Shown here piece after piece: positions 1 to 6,807 of a stretch of 9,453 bases of DNA; within the stretch, counting starts at the first letter, position 1, and each line of letters starts with the position of its first letter. The notes under the pieces were generated by a model. The model was not told where the DNA came from, made no database searches, and saw only the letters and a program-made list of their open reading frames with translations. Location of the stretch: NCBI GenBank assembly GCA_015492915.1, contig WGED01000682.1:1-9453 (forward strand). The letters run 5' to 3'. Position numbers and translations under genes: made by a program. The stretch comes from Cyclobacteriaceae bacterium (GTDB lineage Bacteria; Bacteroidota; Bacteroidia; Cytophagales; Cyclobacteriaceae).

Positions 1-369
1 GGATACGAGGTTTTTGCCGATATCGTGCAGATCTCCGGCAACCGCACCGATGATGAAGGTTCCCTTTCTTGTTATGCTCCCGGATATAAAAAATGGTCTT
101 AAGTGCTCCATGGCTGTGCTCATAGCTTTTGCCGACATCATCACCTCAGGTACAAATACTTTGTTTTCCTTGAACTTAACCCCGACACGCTTCATGCCCG
201 GCAACATGCCTTTGTTCAGAATATCAGCGGGATTAATACCCTGTTCAATGGCTTTTTGTGTCAATTCATCAGCGCCATCTTCTCCCTTCATTGATTTGGG
301 GTAGGGGCTAGCTTTATTGATCCTTCCAAATTCTACACAAAAAGCAATTTTCTCAAGTAGCCCGTCCAT
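1..369 (-). CDS. Corrinoid (B12-binding) methyltransferase protein, N-terminal part, cut by window edge
   Basis: This is the first 123 residues of a cobalamin-binding protein of the MtbC/MttC/MtmC type, which carries a methyl group on the cobalt of a corrinoid between two methyltransferases. The ATG is at 369-367 and the frame stays open to base 1, so the 3' end (most of the B12-binding Rossmann domain) is missing. Residues about 30-95 fit the helical cap domain (DELTQKAIEQG, then NKGMLPGMKRVGVKF and FVPEVMMSAKAM, typical of the family). Residues about 104-123 start the B12 domain, with GDLHDIGKNLV at 112-122. This is the DxHxxG signature, and His115 would be the lower axial ligand of cobalt. 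It lies 121 bp downstream of a URO-D-family methyltransferase on the same strand, its expected partner. No Shine-Dalgarno sequence precedes the start. The methyl donor cannot be told from this part. Confidence 0.9.
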   Translation of the reverse strand, partial: MDGLLEKIAFCVEFGRINKASPYPKSMKGEDGADELTQKAIEQGINPADILNKGMLPGMKRVGVKFKENKVFVPEVMMSAKAMSTAMEHLRPFFISGSITRKGTFIIGAVAGDLHDIGKNLVS

Positions 370-490
370 GGTATATTTTATTCTAAGAAAAAATTAACCT
401 GTAATACTTTATTCCATAGTAAAGCGAAAAAAATACCCATTTTTTCATGCAAAAAAACTTTTCAGTGTATGGGGTTGTATTACCGCTGTT

Positions 491-1750
491 TTATCTCCCG
501 TTAAATCGCCACAATGTTTCAAACATGGCGACAATATTTTCGATCGGCACGTTAGCTTGTATGTTGTGCACTGTATTGAAAACAAATCCACCGTTTTCTG
601 AGAATATCTCACATTCGCGCTGTACCTGATTGCTGACATCTTTTGGCGATCCGAATGCCAGGACCTTTTGCGTATCCACCCCTCCGCCCCAAAAAACTAT
701 TCTCTCCCCATAAATCTTCTTAAGATGCACCGGATCCATACCTGCTGCATTGATCTGAACAGGATTTATTATATCAAAACCTGCGTCGATAAATGAATTG
801 ATAAAAGGCTCTATGGCACCGCACGAATGCTTGAAGGTCTTCCAGGTAGTATGCTCGTGGATCCAGTCGTTTATCTTTTTGTAATAAGGAAGGTATAACT
901 CCTCCAGCGTATCAAGACCGCAAAACTGGGAGTCCTGTGTTCCGAAATCGGTTCCACATAAAAAAATGGCATCAATTTCATTACCTACCACCTTAAAAAA
1001 CGATTCAAGATTAGCCAGGGCTATATCGCTCTGTTTTTCAAAAACAGCATGGATATAATCCGGCCGCATGATAACCGACATATACCATTCGGCCACATCG
1101 CGAATACCTTTGGGATACTTCAGATTGAGCCCGGGTACAAGAGCGATATCTCCAAAGGCAGTGCCGCCCATGTTGGCGATGATGGCCTTGTTGCTGCCTT
1201 TGACTTTTTCTATTTCATTTTTCCAATAAGTAAGGTCTTCTTCGGAAAGAAGATCGAATTCCTCCAGATTATCTTCGGGGTCCAGGTTTGATTCATCGAT
1301 AGGATACTGCCTGATTACTGCGTCGAAGAAATAACCTGATTTCGGCATTTTACCACATGGTGCTACAGATGTGTCGCCTTCAGGATAGATCAACAGATTC
1401 CCCGCGTCATCCAGTGTTGTATTGAAATCTTTGGGAACGAGGACTGTTTGTCCCCAGAAAGTTTTGAATTCCTTGAGTTCCCCATGATTCTTAAAACCAA
1501 ACATATTATTAGCCGGACTTAGACCTATTACGTCTACACCCAGTAATTCTATAAGTTCATCATCAATCTCACCGAGCATCTGATAAGGCTCTATCACCCT
1601 AATCGGTTTTTCTTCCAGGCCATAATATTTTCTGATCCTTTCTATAGCCAAGACATGAATGCCTGTGACAGGAGTACCTCCAAAATCAACAGCTACCTTA
1701 TCAGGTTGGATGTGATTTAGGGTCGCCTGAATGCGTTCTTTAGACGTCAT
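491..1750 (-). CDS. Uroporphyrinogen decarboxylase (URO-D) family corrinoid methyltransferase
   Basis: This 419-residue protein belongs to the URO-D superfamily and most resembles the MtaA/MtbA-like methyltransferase branch rather than HemE. It opens with a family-typical start (SKERIQATLNHIQPDKVAVDFGG). It then has TDFGTQDSQFCG at 267-278, KHSCGAIEPFI at 307-317, DIINPVQINAAGMDP at 326-340 and FNTVHNIQANVPIENIVAMF at 391-410. The HSC at 308-310 matches the His-x-Cys zinc site that activates a thiol in this group. The usual third ligand, a Cys near the C-terminus, appears to be His395. The corrinoid-protein gene follows on the same strand, so the likely role is moving a methyl group between a corrinoid protein and a thiol or other acceptor in the cytoplasm. 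True heme-pathway HemE is unlikely given the length, the HxC motif and the partner. Substrate unknown. Confidence 0.85.
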   Translation of the reverse strand: MTSKERIQATLNHIQPDKVAVDFGGTPVTGIHVLAIERIRKYYGLEEKPIRVIEPYQMLGEIDDELIELLGVDVIGLSPANNMFGFKNHGELKEFKTFWGQTVLVPKDFNTTLDDAGNLLIYPEGDTSVAPCGKMPKSGYFFDAVIRQYPIDESNLDPEDNLEEFDLLSEEDLTYWKNEIEKVKGSNKAIIANMGGTAFGDIALVPGLNLKYPKGIRDVAEWYMSVIMRPDYIHAVFEKQSDIALANLESFFKVVGNEIDAIFLCGTDFGTQDSQFCGLDTLEELYLPYYKKINDWIHEHTTWKTFKHSCGAIEPFINSFIDAGFDIINPVQINAAGMDPVHLKKIYGERIVFWGGGVDTQKVLAFGSPKDVSNQVQRECEIFSENGGFVFNTVHNIQANVPIENIVAMFETLWRFNGR

Positions 1751-1765
1751 ATTAAAAAAAATTAG

Positions 1766-1789
1766 GCAAAGATTTCAATAGGACTTTGC
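1766..1789. promoter_or_regulatory. Inverted repeat in the leader of the URO-D-family gene
   Basis: GCAAAG at 1766-1771 and CTTTGC at 1784-1789 form a perfect 6-bp inverted repeat with a 12-bp spacer, ending 16 bp upstream of the methyltransferase ATG. On the minus strand the proximal arm lies in AATCTTTG, one mismatch from the Bacteroidota -7 consensus TAnnTTTG. This could be an operator overlapping a promoter or chance; no second promoter element is convincing. Confidence 0.25.
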
Positions 1790-1895
1790 ATAAAGATAAT
1801 ATACTGATCCCGGATGAAAAAACAACGATCTGTTTTTCGGGAAAAACTACAGTGAGGTTTGATAAAGCGGGTCTTTGAAAAAATAATAAAGTTAC

Positions 1896-3740
1896 TTAGA
1901 CGGGAACCGTAAAAGAAAATTTGCTTCCTTTGTTTTCTTCACTTTCAACCCAAATTTTCCCGCCGTTCGATTCTATGAAATTTTTGGTAATATACAACCC
2001 GAGACCCGTACCACGTTCATTGGCGGTACCGCGGGTTGTGAATCCCTGTATTTTGAACAGCATGTCGAGATTCTCTTTGGAAATTCCTATCCCATTGTCC
2101 TTTACGCTCACGATACATTCCTTATCGTCTTTTTCAGATTCAATTTCTATAACTCCTCCCCGGACAGAAAACTTGATGGCGTTTGAAATGAGGTTTCTCA
2201 GGATCAGGTTCATCATATTTGGATCGAAGTAAATGATGCAATTTTCTTCTATTTTATTCTCGATCCTGACTTTCTTTTTATCTGCCATCGATCTGAGCAA
2301 TTGGATATTTTCTTCTGTAATCTGTTTCAGATCGACCTCCATAGGTTTTGGTGTAACGCCCTGCATCTGGCTCTTCGCCCAGTTGAGCAAATTATCAAGG
2401 AAGATTGAAGTGCTGTTGACTTTATCAGTAAGTTCAGATGAAATTTTATTGATTTCCTCGTCCGTCAGGGCTCCTGCCTTAAGGAGCGCAAGTGTTCCTT
2501 TCAAAGAATTTAAAGGGCTTCTGAACTCGTGAGAAATGATCGAAAATAATTTATCCTTAATGGCGTTCAGTTCTTCGAGCTCTTTCTTCTGTGCTTTTAT
2601 TTCTTCATTTTGTTTTGATATTTCCTCATATAGCAATTCGAGTCGTCTGTTTTTTTCTTCAATTTCTTCTTTTTGCAGTCTTAGCTGTTCGTTGGCTTTT
2701 CGCTTGTTTTCATTAGCCCGGTAGAAAAATACAGCCAATATCCCGGCTAGCATGGTGATGACACCGATAGCCACGCCGATAATATTTTGCATTTTAATGA
2801 TTGCGGCATTGGCTTCATTTTCTTTTTTGAGTATGCGGTTTTCCTGTTCCGTGATCTCATTTTCATACTTTTTTTGGATTTCCGCCAGTTCCTTGCTCTT
2901 TTCAATATTCAGCAAGCTGTCTTTCATCAAATAGTGCTTTATCGTATAGCTATAAGCCTTCCTGAAATCCCCAAGTTTGGCATAGGAATCCGATTGGTAT
3001 TTGTAGTTGTCCATGATAAGGAATGCGGAATTTACCTTTTTGGCTGCCATCAATCCCTCCTTATAATATTTTAAAGCTTCTTTTGGCCGGCCGCTTTTGT
3101 AATAGGCCCTGCCAATGTTATTTGTTGCATTGGCAACATGTTTATCATATCCTAACTTCTCAAATATCTTCTTTGATGAAGTCAAATGTTCTATAGCTTC
3201 ATCATACTTTTTCTGCATTATATACACCAAACCCATATTGTGGTTGATGGCTCCGATATGAAGGGTATCTTTGTATTTTTTCTTTATGGCCAATGCCTGA
3301 TCGTAATAATCGATGGCCTGATCCAGAGAATCCAGTTCGTAATAAATCAGGGCGATGTTGTTTAATGTGCCTCCCATTTTTTGGTCGTCACCGGTCTGTT
3401 CGAAATATTTTTTTGCCTTATTAAAATATTCGAGACTTTGCGTAAAATTTTCCATTTGATAGTACACCCTCCCGACATCATTTGCAGCGTCGGCAGCCCC
3501 TGTCAGATCGCCGAGGCGCTCAGCAAGTTTGATGGTAATAAAATAATAATCGAGTGCTGTCGGGTAGTTTTCAGACTGGAAGTACAAATCACCGATTTGC
3601 AGAAGGTATTTGACGCTGTCCCTCTCTGATGCATTTTGCAACAGGTTTATCAGACTGTCTGCTTTTTGTTCAGCCTGCCCATGGAGATGCGAGACGCCCC
3701 AAAAGTTATATATGATAAGTATGATAAAAACTTTCTTCAT
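1896..3740 (-). CDS. TPR-containing sensor histidine kinase
   Basis: A 614-residue membrane-bound sensor kinase. Residues 1-21 look like a signal peptide. Residues about 40-277 hold five to six tetratricopeptide repeats at 40-residue spacing, with recurring ALDYY, SLEYF, AIDYY, AIEHL and ALKYY helix motifs preceded by NNIG/NNIA-type helices. A single membrane segment spans about 319-340, followed by a charged coiled coil at about 343-398. The HisKA domain has the phospho-acceptor His404 in FSIISHEFRSPLNSLKG. The HATPase domain shows an N box (NLISNAIKFS, 516-525), G1 (DNGIGIS, 548-554) and G2 (GTGLGL, 577-582). All kinase motifs are intact. No receiver or DNA-binding domain is fused, and no response regulator gene adjoins it. 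The layout predicts that the TPR half faces the periplasm and senses a protein or peptide partner; the signal is unknown. Confidence 0.93.
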   Translation of the reverse strand: MKKVFIILIIYNFWGVSHLHGQAEQKADSLINLLQNASERDSVKYLLQIGDLYFQSENYPTALDYYFITIKLAERLGDLTGAADAANDVGRVYYQMENFTQSLEYFNKAKKYFEQTGDDQKMGGTLNNIALIYYELDSLDQAIDYYDQALAIKKKYKDTLHIGAINHNMGLVYIMQKKYDEAIEHLTSSKKIFEKLGYDKHVANATNNIGRAYYKSGRPKEALKYYKEGLMAAKKVNSAFLIMDNYKYQSDSYAKLGDFRKAYSYTIKHYLMKDSLLNIEKSKELAEIQKKYENEITEQENRILKKENEANAAIIKMQNIIGVAIGVITMLAGILAVFFYRANENKRKANEQLRLQKEEIEEKNRRLELLYEEISKQNEEIKAQKKELEELNAIKDKLFSIISHEFRSPLNSLKGTLALLKAGALTDEEINKISSELTDKVNSTSIFLDNLLNWAKSQMQGVTPKPMEVDLKQITEENIQLLRSMADKKKVRIENKIEENCIIYFDPNMMNLILRNLISNAIKFSVRGGVIEIESEKDDKECIVSVKDNGIGISKENLDMLFKIQGFTTRGTANERGTGLGLYITKNFIESNGGKIWVESEENKGSKFSFTVPV

Positions 3741-3898
3741 AGAAATTCTTACGAGGCGTCAATTTAGAAGTATTTATCAACTCTTACTTTTAAAAATCCT
3801 AAATTTATCACATCAGGTATTTTTATATTTCTTTTACTGCGTTGCTTGAAGTGTTATGATTATTTAACCGGAAAATCAGTTTATTACTGCTCATCTTT

Positions 3899-5251
3899 TT
3901 ACAGTAAATCTTCAAGCCTGACAGGTAAATGATCTTTTATCCATGCTTCATAATCACCGGTATAACCTGATTTTTTTTGAAATTTTTTCACTTTGGCGAT
4001 TATCGAATCCTTAATATCATCAGAGAGAGACTGTGCATGCTCCACGGCGTGGACAATCTCACTGATATCTTTTTGCACCTTCGTAGCAGTGGACCGATGC
4101 CAGTTTTCATAATCTTCTTGTTGTCGGTCAAGGATGTTTTCGATGATCTCCCCCGACACCTCGCGACTGTGTTTGATGGATTCGTTGATATTGCCTTTAC
4201 CCGTTACGGCATTGCCGATAGCGAAAACATTATTAAAACCATCGATTCTGCAACTTTTCGGGTCTTTGATTTTAAATACCGCTCCGTCGCGGGAGATGCC
4301 TTCAATTTTTTCGGGAATGCTTCCTATGGAAGAAATAATGAGCGGGGCATGAGCATCAAAATACTCATCGAGGTATGCCAGCTTGCCATCTGCGATCTTA
4401 GTTCGCTGGAAACGGATGCCAGTCAGTGCTCCGTTTTCAACTATTTTATCGTATGGAGCACTACATGCCTCGAAGCTGAAAAGATATTTTTTCAGAAAGT
4501 TTTCAAGAATTTTCTGTCTGACAGTTTGGGCTTTTTGCAATTTTTCAGGGGTATCGGTGGGCATCGGTGTGAGAGGCATGTCCTGGGCGCGCCTTCGGTA
4601 GTAAAGCGTGCAGCTTTTAAGGTTCAGATCCCTGAGGGTAAGGCCATGAGATTCCAGTACTTTGCTGATGCCGTGGTCAAGTTTGAACATATCCACTTCA
4701 ATACCACGATCTTTCAGTGCTTTTTGTACCGTTTCGATCATTACGATCTTTACTACGTCAAGCGATGCCAGACCGCCACCGATTACTATCGTACCATCTT
4801 TCATTTCGTATTGCGGGCCGTCATAATCGGGTTCATGTTTGTGATTGAACCATTTCAAGAGATTGTTTTGATAAATAAGGTTTTTGTCATTATAAACATC
4901 TATACCCTCAATGGGTAACGGTCTGTCTTTCCAGGCACCTGTAGCCAGAATCACCGCAGAAAATCCCCAGTTCAGAACCTCCCTAAAGTGAATATCCCTG
5001 CCGAGTTTGACGCCCGGTACGAACATAATATTAGGGTGATTAAGCTTTTGATCAATGTTTCGCTCTTCTTTATCCCTGAGTTTTGCGTGCCACTTGGGTA
5101 ATCCGTCCTCGATTTTTCCGTAAGGCAGAAGACCCTGATCAAAAACTACAATTTTAAACCCTAATTGGGAAAGCAGCAAGGCTGCTTCGGCACCCGCTAC
5201 TGCTCCACCGAATATGGCGATAAAATGATGGCCGTGGTCTTTGATGTTCAT
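3899..5251 (-). CDS. FAD/NAD(P)-dependent oxidoreductase, adrenodoxin reductase/GltD type
   Basis: A two-dinucleotide-domain flavoprotein of 450 residues from the preferred ATG at 5251. An in-frame ATG at 5284 would add 11 residues, but it lies in a stem-loop and the FAD-binding strand starts right after the later ATG. The FAD site is IFGGAVAG (13-20), where the middle Gly of GxGxxG is Ala. An ATG turn (103-105) follows. A second Rossmann motif, IGGGLAS (157-163), has a nearby RRR (219-221) that suits the NADPH 2'-phosphate. GNAVTGKGN (346-354) matches the C-terminal FAD-contacting loop. PYGKIEDGLP (43-52) resembles the P-x-G-L/I region of ferredoxin/adrenodoxin-NADP reductases. No iron-sulfur cysteines are present, so it is not a full GltD. 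The likely role is electron transfer between NADPH and an iron-sulfur or other carrier protein; the partner is unknown. About 75 C-terminal residues beyond the core are helical and charged. Confidence 0.82.
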   Translation of the reverse strand: MNIKDHGHHFIAIFGGAVAGAEAALLLSQLGFKIVVFDQGLLPYGKIEDGLPKWHAKLRDKEERNIDQKLNHPNIMFVPGVKLGRDIHFREVLNWGFSAVILATGAWKDRPLPIEGIDVYNDKNLIYQNNLLKWFNHKHEPDYDGPQYEMKDGTIVIGGGLASLDVVKIVMIETVQKALKDRGIEVDMFKLDHGISKVLESHGLTLRDLNLKSCTLYYRRRAQDMPLTPMPTDTPEKLQKAQTVRQKILENFLKKYLFSFEACSAPYDKIVENGALTGIRFQRTKIADGKLAYLDEYFDAHAPLIISSIGSIPEKIEGISRDGAVFKIKDPKSCRIDGFNNVFAIGNAVTGKGNINESIKHSREVSGEIIENILDRQQEDYENWHRSTATKVQKDISEIVHAVEHAQSLSDDIKDSIIAKVKKFQKKSGYTGDYEAWIKDHLPVRLEDLL

Positions 5252-5282
5252 GGTTGTGAATGTTAGGAGGTTAATAAATGGC

Positions 5283-5329
5283 ATCCCTAAAATAATGAAT
5301 ACACTAAAAAATGCATGATTTTCAGGGAT
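5283..5329. promoter_or_regulatory. Stem-loop overlapping the upstream start codon of the oxidoreductase
   Basis: ATCCCTAAAAT at 5283-5293 pairs with ATTTTCAGGGAT at 5318-5329. This gives 11 bp with one bulged base around a 24-nt loop. In the minus-strand transcript it sits just before the oxidoreductase, and its 3' arm contains the A and T of the possible ATG at 5284-5282. It would therefore hide that start and favour the ATG at 5251. It may be a leader structure or an attenuator; no U-run follows, so a simple terminator is less likely. Confidence 0.4.
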
Positions 5330-5336
5330 TTAATTA

Positions 5337-5351
5337 AACCCAAAATTCTCA
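5337..5351. repeat. Left terminal inverted repeat of the MITE-like element
   Basis: AACCCAAAATTCTCA is the exact reverse complement of 5515-5529. The match extends three more bases outward (TTA) if one extra A on this side is allowed as a bulge. Confidence 0.7.
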
Positions 5352-5383
5352 ATAACCTTTCTATTCCGAGCTTAAATTACTTC

Positions 5384-5460
5384 AAAATCAGACACTTCGT
5401 TCACGTTTGATTCGTCACCATAGAGGTGCATTATGCATTCTCATCAAACGAGCTGATTTT
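5384..5460. repeat. Nested inverted repeats inside the MITE-like element
   Basis: Two stems share one axis. AAAATCAG (5384-5391) pairs with CTGATTTT (5453-5460), and CGTTTGAT (5404-5411) pairs with ATCAAACG (5443-5450), both perfect over 8 bp. The left side carries a 12-nt internal loop against 2 nt on the right. The apex holds CACC/GGTG (5417-5428) and the palindrome TGCATTATGCA (5427-5437). The paired arms make a long cruciform or RNA hairpin plausible. Confidence 0.6.
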
Positions 5461-5462
5461 CT

Positions 5463-5478
5463 TCCCGCCCTGGCGGGA
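5463..5478. repeat. Tight GC-rich hairpin
   Basis: TCCCGCC and GGCGGGA form a perfect 7-bp stem with a 2-nt spacer (CT) in otherwise AT-rich DNA. It has no U-run on either strand, so it is not a standard intrinsic terminator. It is part of the MITE-like element. Confidence 0.6.
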
Positions 5479-5514
5479 CAAGTTGTACTTTAACCTCTCA
5501 TAACGAAATCCTGG

Positions 5515-5529
5515 TGAGAATTTTGGGTT
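5515..5529. repeat. Right terminal inverted repeat of the MITE-like element
   Basis: TGAGAATTTTGGGTT is the exact reverse complement of 5337-5351 and is followed by AAAA. Confidence 0.7.
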
Positions 5530-5551
5530 AAAACTCAAACACCAGTGAAAA

Positions 5552-5596
5552 TGTTGCGGGATGATGGCAACACCTCCGGCTATTCCAAATGGAATA
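5552..5596. repeat. Two small hairpins downstream of the thioredoxin-like lipoprotein gene
   Basis: TGTTGC (5552-5557) pairs with GCAACA (5567-5572) across 9 nt. TATTCCA (5581-5587) pairs with TGGAATA (5590-5596) across 2 nt. They lie 28-72 bp past the stop codon at 5624 and may help end or protect the minus-strand transcript. Neither has a clear U-run after it. Together with 5283-5329 and 5337-5529 they account for most of the gap 5252-5623, which shows no gene. Confidence 0.35.
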
Positions 5597-5623
5597 TTCT
5601 AATGACAGAATGTACCGATACTA

Positions 5624-5986
5624 TTATCTGTTAATTTCGGATATGAATATTCTGAAATCGGGTCTGACATAAATCTTGCCTTCGACGTCCACGACCGGAA
5701 ACCCGATATATCCCCTGTAATTAGCTGACTGGATTTTTCGCATCATTTCATTAAAATACCGTTCGTCAGCTTCGACATCGTAGAAGGTGTATTTCAACAT
5801 CGCAGAATCCAGTTGTTTTCGAAAGTCAATACAATGATCGCAACTTTCACTTCCGTACACAGCGATGGTCTTTTGGACTGACGGAGTTATATTACCTGAT
5901 GTGTCTATATTTTGCCTTTTGGATTTACAACTTAATGATGTGAGTAACAGTAATAATGCTATGATAGTAAGAGTGGATCGGTGCAT
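5624..5986 (-). CDS. Thioredoxin/glutaredoxin-fold lipoprotein with CxxC
   Basis: A 120-residue exported protein. Residues 1-19 form a hydrophobic signal with a lipobox-like end (LTSLSC), so Cys20 is the likely lipid-modified residue. The mature part shows a beta strand and then SESCDHCIDF, giving the CxxC active site Cys49-Asp-His-Cys52. IGFPVVDV carries the cis-proline expected of the fold (Pro97). The domain is short (about 80 residues), closer to glutaredoxin than to full thioredoxin. It would act as a thiol-disulfide carrier anchored to a membrane on the periplasmic side. It follows the ferric-reductase-like membrane protein by 28 bp on the same strand, suggesting one transcript and joint redox work. 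Its exact substrate is unknown. Confidence 0.8.
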   Translation of the reverse strand: MHRSTLTIIALLLLLTSLSCKSKRQNIDTSGNITPSVQKTIAVYGSESCDHCIDFRKQLDSAMLKYTFYDVEADERYFNEMMRKIQSANYRGYIGFPVVDVEGKIYVRPDFRIFISEINR

Positions 5987-6014
5987 AGTGCAGCAATGTT
6001 TTAACTATTAATAA

Positions 6015-6668
6015 TTATTTTTTTATAAACCTCAGGAGCAATGGAAAAACGGCAATTATTGCGGCCAGCAAAGTGATGGGGGGGAGATAACCCGGCCAGC
6101 CCTCTATGTTCAACCACCCTTTGTAACCCATGACGGTAACATGAAAAAAGACAGCCAGCAAGCCCCAATACCCTGTTCGCTGTCTTTTTCGCCATTTTTT
6201 CATGCCGGTTGATTTTTTGTCTGCGGGGAACACAGCCAAAGCGGGGATGATGAACAGATATAAACCCAAGGCTCCGAACAACATTGTCAGTTCGCCCTGC
6301 AGGTTCATGGTAGTTTCTTCAAAAAGTTTCGGAAAATATCCGGGGTTGAAAATTATCAATGATAAAATGGTATGAATTCCTGCCAGTGAAAGCCCCATGA
6401 GCCCGGCAAATCGAGAAATTTTTTTCCTCAAATCCTCTTGACCGAGTTTTAGTAAGTCGGTTTTGGAATTGACGTAGCTCAGTGCGAGGAACGACAGACC
6501 TGAAATACTGAAAGCCTTATTGAGGATATAGAGTGGAAAATGAGACGGATCAACTCCCTTGAAATATATATAACGCACCGTAGCATAAATAACTGAAATG
6601 ACAAGTACGCTGACCAGCAAGCGAGCTTTTAGTCTGGATAAGAATTCTTCTGATTGCAGATCGTTCAT
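6015..6668 (-). CDS. Multi-pass membrane protein, ferric-reductase-like transmembrane domain
   Basis: A 217-residue integral membrane protein with about six hydrophobic segments (roughly 15-35, 48-66, 86-107, 126-147, 167-183 and 195-213). The pattern R-FAGLMGLSLAGIHTILSLI (86-105), then a later GMKKWRKRQRTGYWGLLAVFFHVTVMG (155-181), resembles the ferric reductase/YedZ-MsrQ heme-binding core. His99 and His176 would be one pair of heme ligands. The usual LHR histidine after the W-(K/R) motif is Arg-Gln-Arg here, so a second heme is doubtful. The family moves electrons across the membrane through heme b. It is first in an apparent operon with the CxxC lipoprotein. The similarity is by eye and is moderate; a heme-free membrane protein remains possible. 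Confidence 0.6.
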   Translation of the reverse strand: MNDLQSEEFLSRLKARLLVSVLVISVIYATVRYIYFKGVDPSHFPLYILNKAFSISGLSFLALSYVNSKTDLLKLGQEDLRKKISRFAGLMGLSLAGIHTILSLIIFNPGYFPKLFEETTMNLQGELTMLFGALGLYLFIIPALAVFPADKKSTGMKKWRKRQRTGYWGLLAVFFHVTVMGYKGWLNIEGWPGYLPPITLLAAIIAVFPLLLRFIKK

Positions 6669-6807
6669 GCTAATGACAGGCGGGAATTTGAATATTTCAT
6701 CATCCCTGATTTTAATTCAGGCATGCAAAATAAGGAGAGTTCCATAATTTTTTTAAGGATTCGGCAAAAAATCATTTCTTTACAGGCCAATGAAAAGGGT
6801 AAGAGAG

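Larger units (their letters stand above)
5337..5529. mobile_element. MITE-like non-autonomous element with 15-bp terminal inverted repeats
   Basis: A 193-bp non-coding block is bounded by perfect 15-bp inverted repeats, AACCCAAAATTCTCA at 5337-5351 and TGAGAATTTTGGGTT at 5515-5529. If the repeats are taken as 14 bp, a TAA trinucleotide flanks both ends (5335-5337 and 5529-5531) and could be a target duplication, though the flanks are AT-rich. Inside are nested inverted repeats (5384-5460) and a tight GC-rich hairpin (5463-5478). There is no gene within. Terminal repeats, small size and strong internal folding fit a MITE or similar repeat mobilised in trans by a transposase. A structured RNA is the alternative. 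Copy number cannot be seen from one window. Confidence 0.5.

Noticed and set aside
14..304. Plus-strand open frame of 96 codons at the left edge
   Set aside because: It is the shadow of the corrinoid-protein gene on the minus strand, which shows the DxHxxG motif.
401..483. GTAATAC (401-407) and GTATTAC (477-483) inverted repeat between the methyltransferase and corrinoid genes
   Set aside because: Only 7 bp over a 69-nt loop in AT-rich DNA; likely chance.
1808..1842. TCCCG...CGGGA hairpin with an A/T-rich inner stem downstream of the kinase gene
   Set aside because: It needs a 4-5 nt bulge to pair and has no U-run behind it on the minus strand, so I do not call it a terminator.
1751..1895. 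Possible cobalamin riboswitch before the corrinoid methyltransferase gene
   Set aside because: The gap is only 145 bp, no B12-box-like sequence is visible, and a full riboswitch would normally be longer.
3741..3898. Search for a promoter or terminator in the gap between oxidoreductase and kinase
   Set aside because: No TAnnTTTG match on the minus strand, and only a 4-bp CAGT/ACTG hairpin; nothing supportable.
3977..4918. A 313-codon open frame on the plus strand
   Set aside because: It lies wholly antisense to the oxidoreductase, whose own frame has clear FAD and NAD(P) motifs. The antisense translation shows no recognisable family features.
5337..5529. Integron attC site as an explanation of the inverted ends
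   Set aside because: The ends do not match the RYYYAAC/GTTRRRY core sites, and there is no integrase or cassette array.
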